Positions 5,146 to 5,499 of a DNA stretch of 5,499 bases are shown here, piece after piece. The DNA is taken from positions 1-5,499 of the forward strand of contig JACMMQ010000124.1 in the NCBI GenBank assembly GCA_014378955.1. Direction: 5' to 3'. Positions within the stretch are counted from its first letter, which is position 1; the number at the start of each line of letters is the position of its first letter. The notes under the pieces are model-generated. The model searched no databases and was not told where the DNA came from. It was given only the letters and a program-made list of their open reading frames with translations. Source of the DNA: Clostridia bacterium. Lineage in GTDB: Bacteria; Bacillota; Clostridia; SK-Y3; JACMMQ01. The translations under genes were made by a program, and so were the position numbers.

Positions 5146-5499
5146 TTAAACCGTCAATTCCACATGCACGCCCAAATCATCTGCATTTGCATCCAAAATC
5201 GGTTGAATATCTTGTGCAATAAATTCTGTGACCTGCTCAGCGGAGCGTCCGATAAAGTTTTTAGGGTCTAAAATTTTGTTCAAATCTTCAAGCTTCAAAC
5301 CAAAGCTCGCATCATTGGCAATGCGCTCAATCAAGTCATTTTCCTTGCCCTCAACCTTGACCTGCTTTGCCGCTTCCATGGAATGTGTGCGAATTGCCTC
5401 GTGTAATTCCTGACGGTCGCCGCCTTTTTTCACGGCATCCATCATGATATTTTCAGTTGCCATGAAGGGCAGCTCGCTCATGATACGCTTTTCAATCAC
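5146..5499 (-). CDS. purB: Adenylosuccinate lyase, C-terminal 117 residues (5' end outside window)
   Basis: PurB acts twice in purine biosynthesis: it splits SAICAR to AICAR plus fumarate, and adenylosuccinate to AMP plus fumarate. The visible part is the C-terminal domain. It shows ELPFMATENIMMDAVKKGG followed by DRQELHEAIRTHSMEAAK, the strongly conserved helix pair of this family, then NDLIERIANDASFG and LDPKNFIGRSAEQV before the TAA at 5146-5148. The catalytic signature loop (SSxMPxKxNP) and N-terminal domain lie outside the window. The first codon in view is GTG, encoding an internal Val and not a start. Clostridial enzymes of this type are usually about 475 residues, so roughly a quarter is present. 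Composition matches dnaE, in contrast to the AT-rich module between them. Confidence 0.95.
   Translation of the reverse strand: MIEKRIMSELPFMATENIMMDAVKKGGDRQELHEAIRTHSMEAAKQVKVEGKENDLIERIANDASFGLKLEDLNKILDPKNFIGRSAEQVTEFIAQDIQPILDANADDLGVHVELTV

Noticed and set aside
1..5499. CRISPR array, tRNA or rRNA genes
   Set aside because: No regularly spaced repeats and no tRNA- or rRNA-like sequence were seen on either strand.

Overview
The window looks like a chromosomal segment of a low-to-moderate GC Firmicute, most likely in class Clostridia. The basis is the style of the DnaE and PurB proteins, strong AAAGGAG-type ribosome binding sites, sigma-A promoters of the TTGcAn-17-TATAAT type, and U-tract terminators. 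All convincing genes lie on the minus strand, so transcription runs from right to left.

In transcription order the layout is as follows. (1) The 3' end of purB (adenylosuccinate lyase), closed by a strong intrinsic terminator. (2) An intact small lipoprotein gene with a VanW-like domain. (3) A toxin module with its own promoter just after the vanW stop codon. It encodes a 350-codon polymorphic-toxin-like protein with a Cys/His motif, a hydrophobic pre-toxin segment and a C-terminal toxin domain resembling polymorphic toxin type 50. A 150-codon acidic protein follows and is the probable cognate immunity protein. (4) An intergenic stretch of about 640 bases, filled with remnants: an AT hairpin, a short terminator-like hairpin, one end of an IS3-family element, an inverted-repeat (REP/MITE-like) element, a decayed copy of the last 33 codons of vanW with a terminator, and a run of back-to-back perfect hairpins. 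(5) The dnaE promoter, RBS and the first 674 codons of DNA polymerase III alpha, running off the left edge.

The central observation is that the toxin-immunity module lies between two copies of the vanW 3' end. One copy is the end of the intact gene; the other is a diverged fragment that has kept a terminator. This suggests that the accessory module arrived, or was fixed, by a duplication or integration event at the end of vanW, between two housekeeping genes. The toxin gene also appears broken near its start. A TTG start with a good Shine-Dalgarno sequence opens the same frame 33 codons upstream of the first ATG, but an in-frame TAA interrupts it after 19 codons. The module may therefore be a decaying or weakly expressed orphan toxin whose immunity gene is retained.

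The housekeeping genes would act in DNA replication (DnaE) and purine synthesis (PurB). VanW-like proteins are envelope-associated and of uncertain function. The toxin and immunity genes would act in contact- or phage-associated competition. All functional assignments come from reading motifs by eye; no database search was run.
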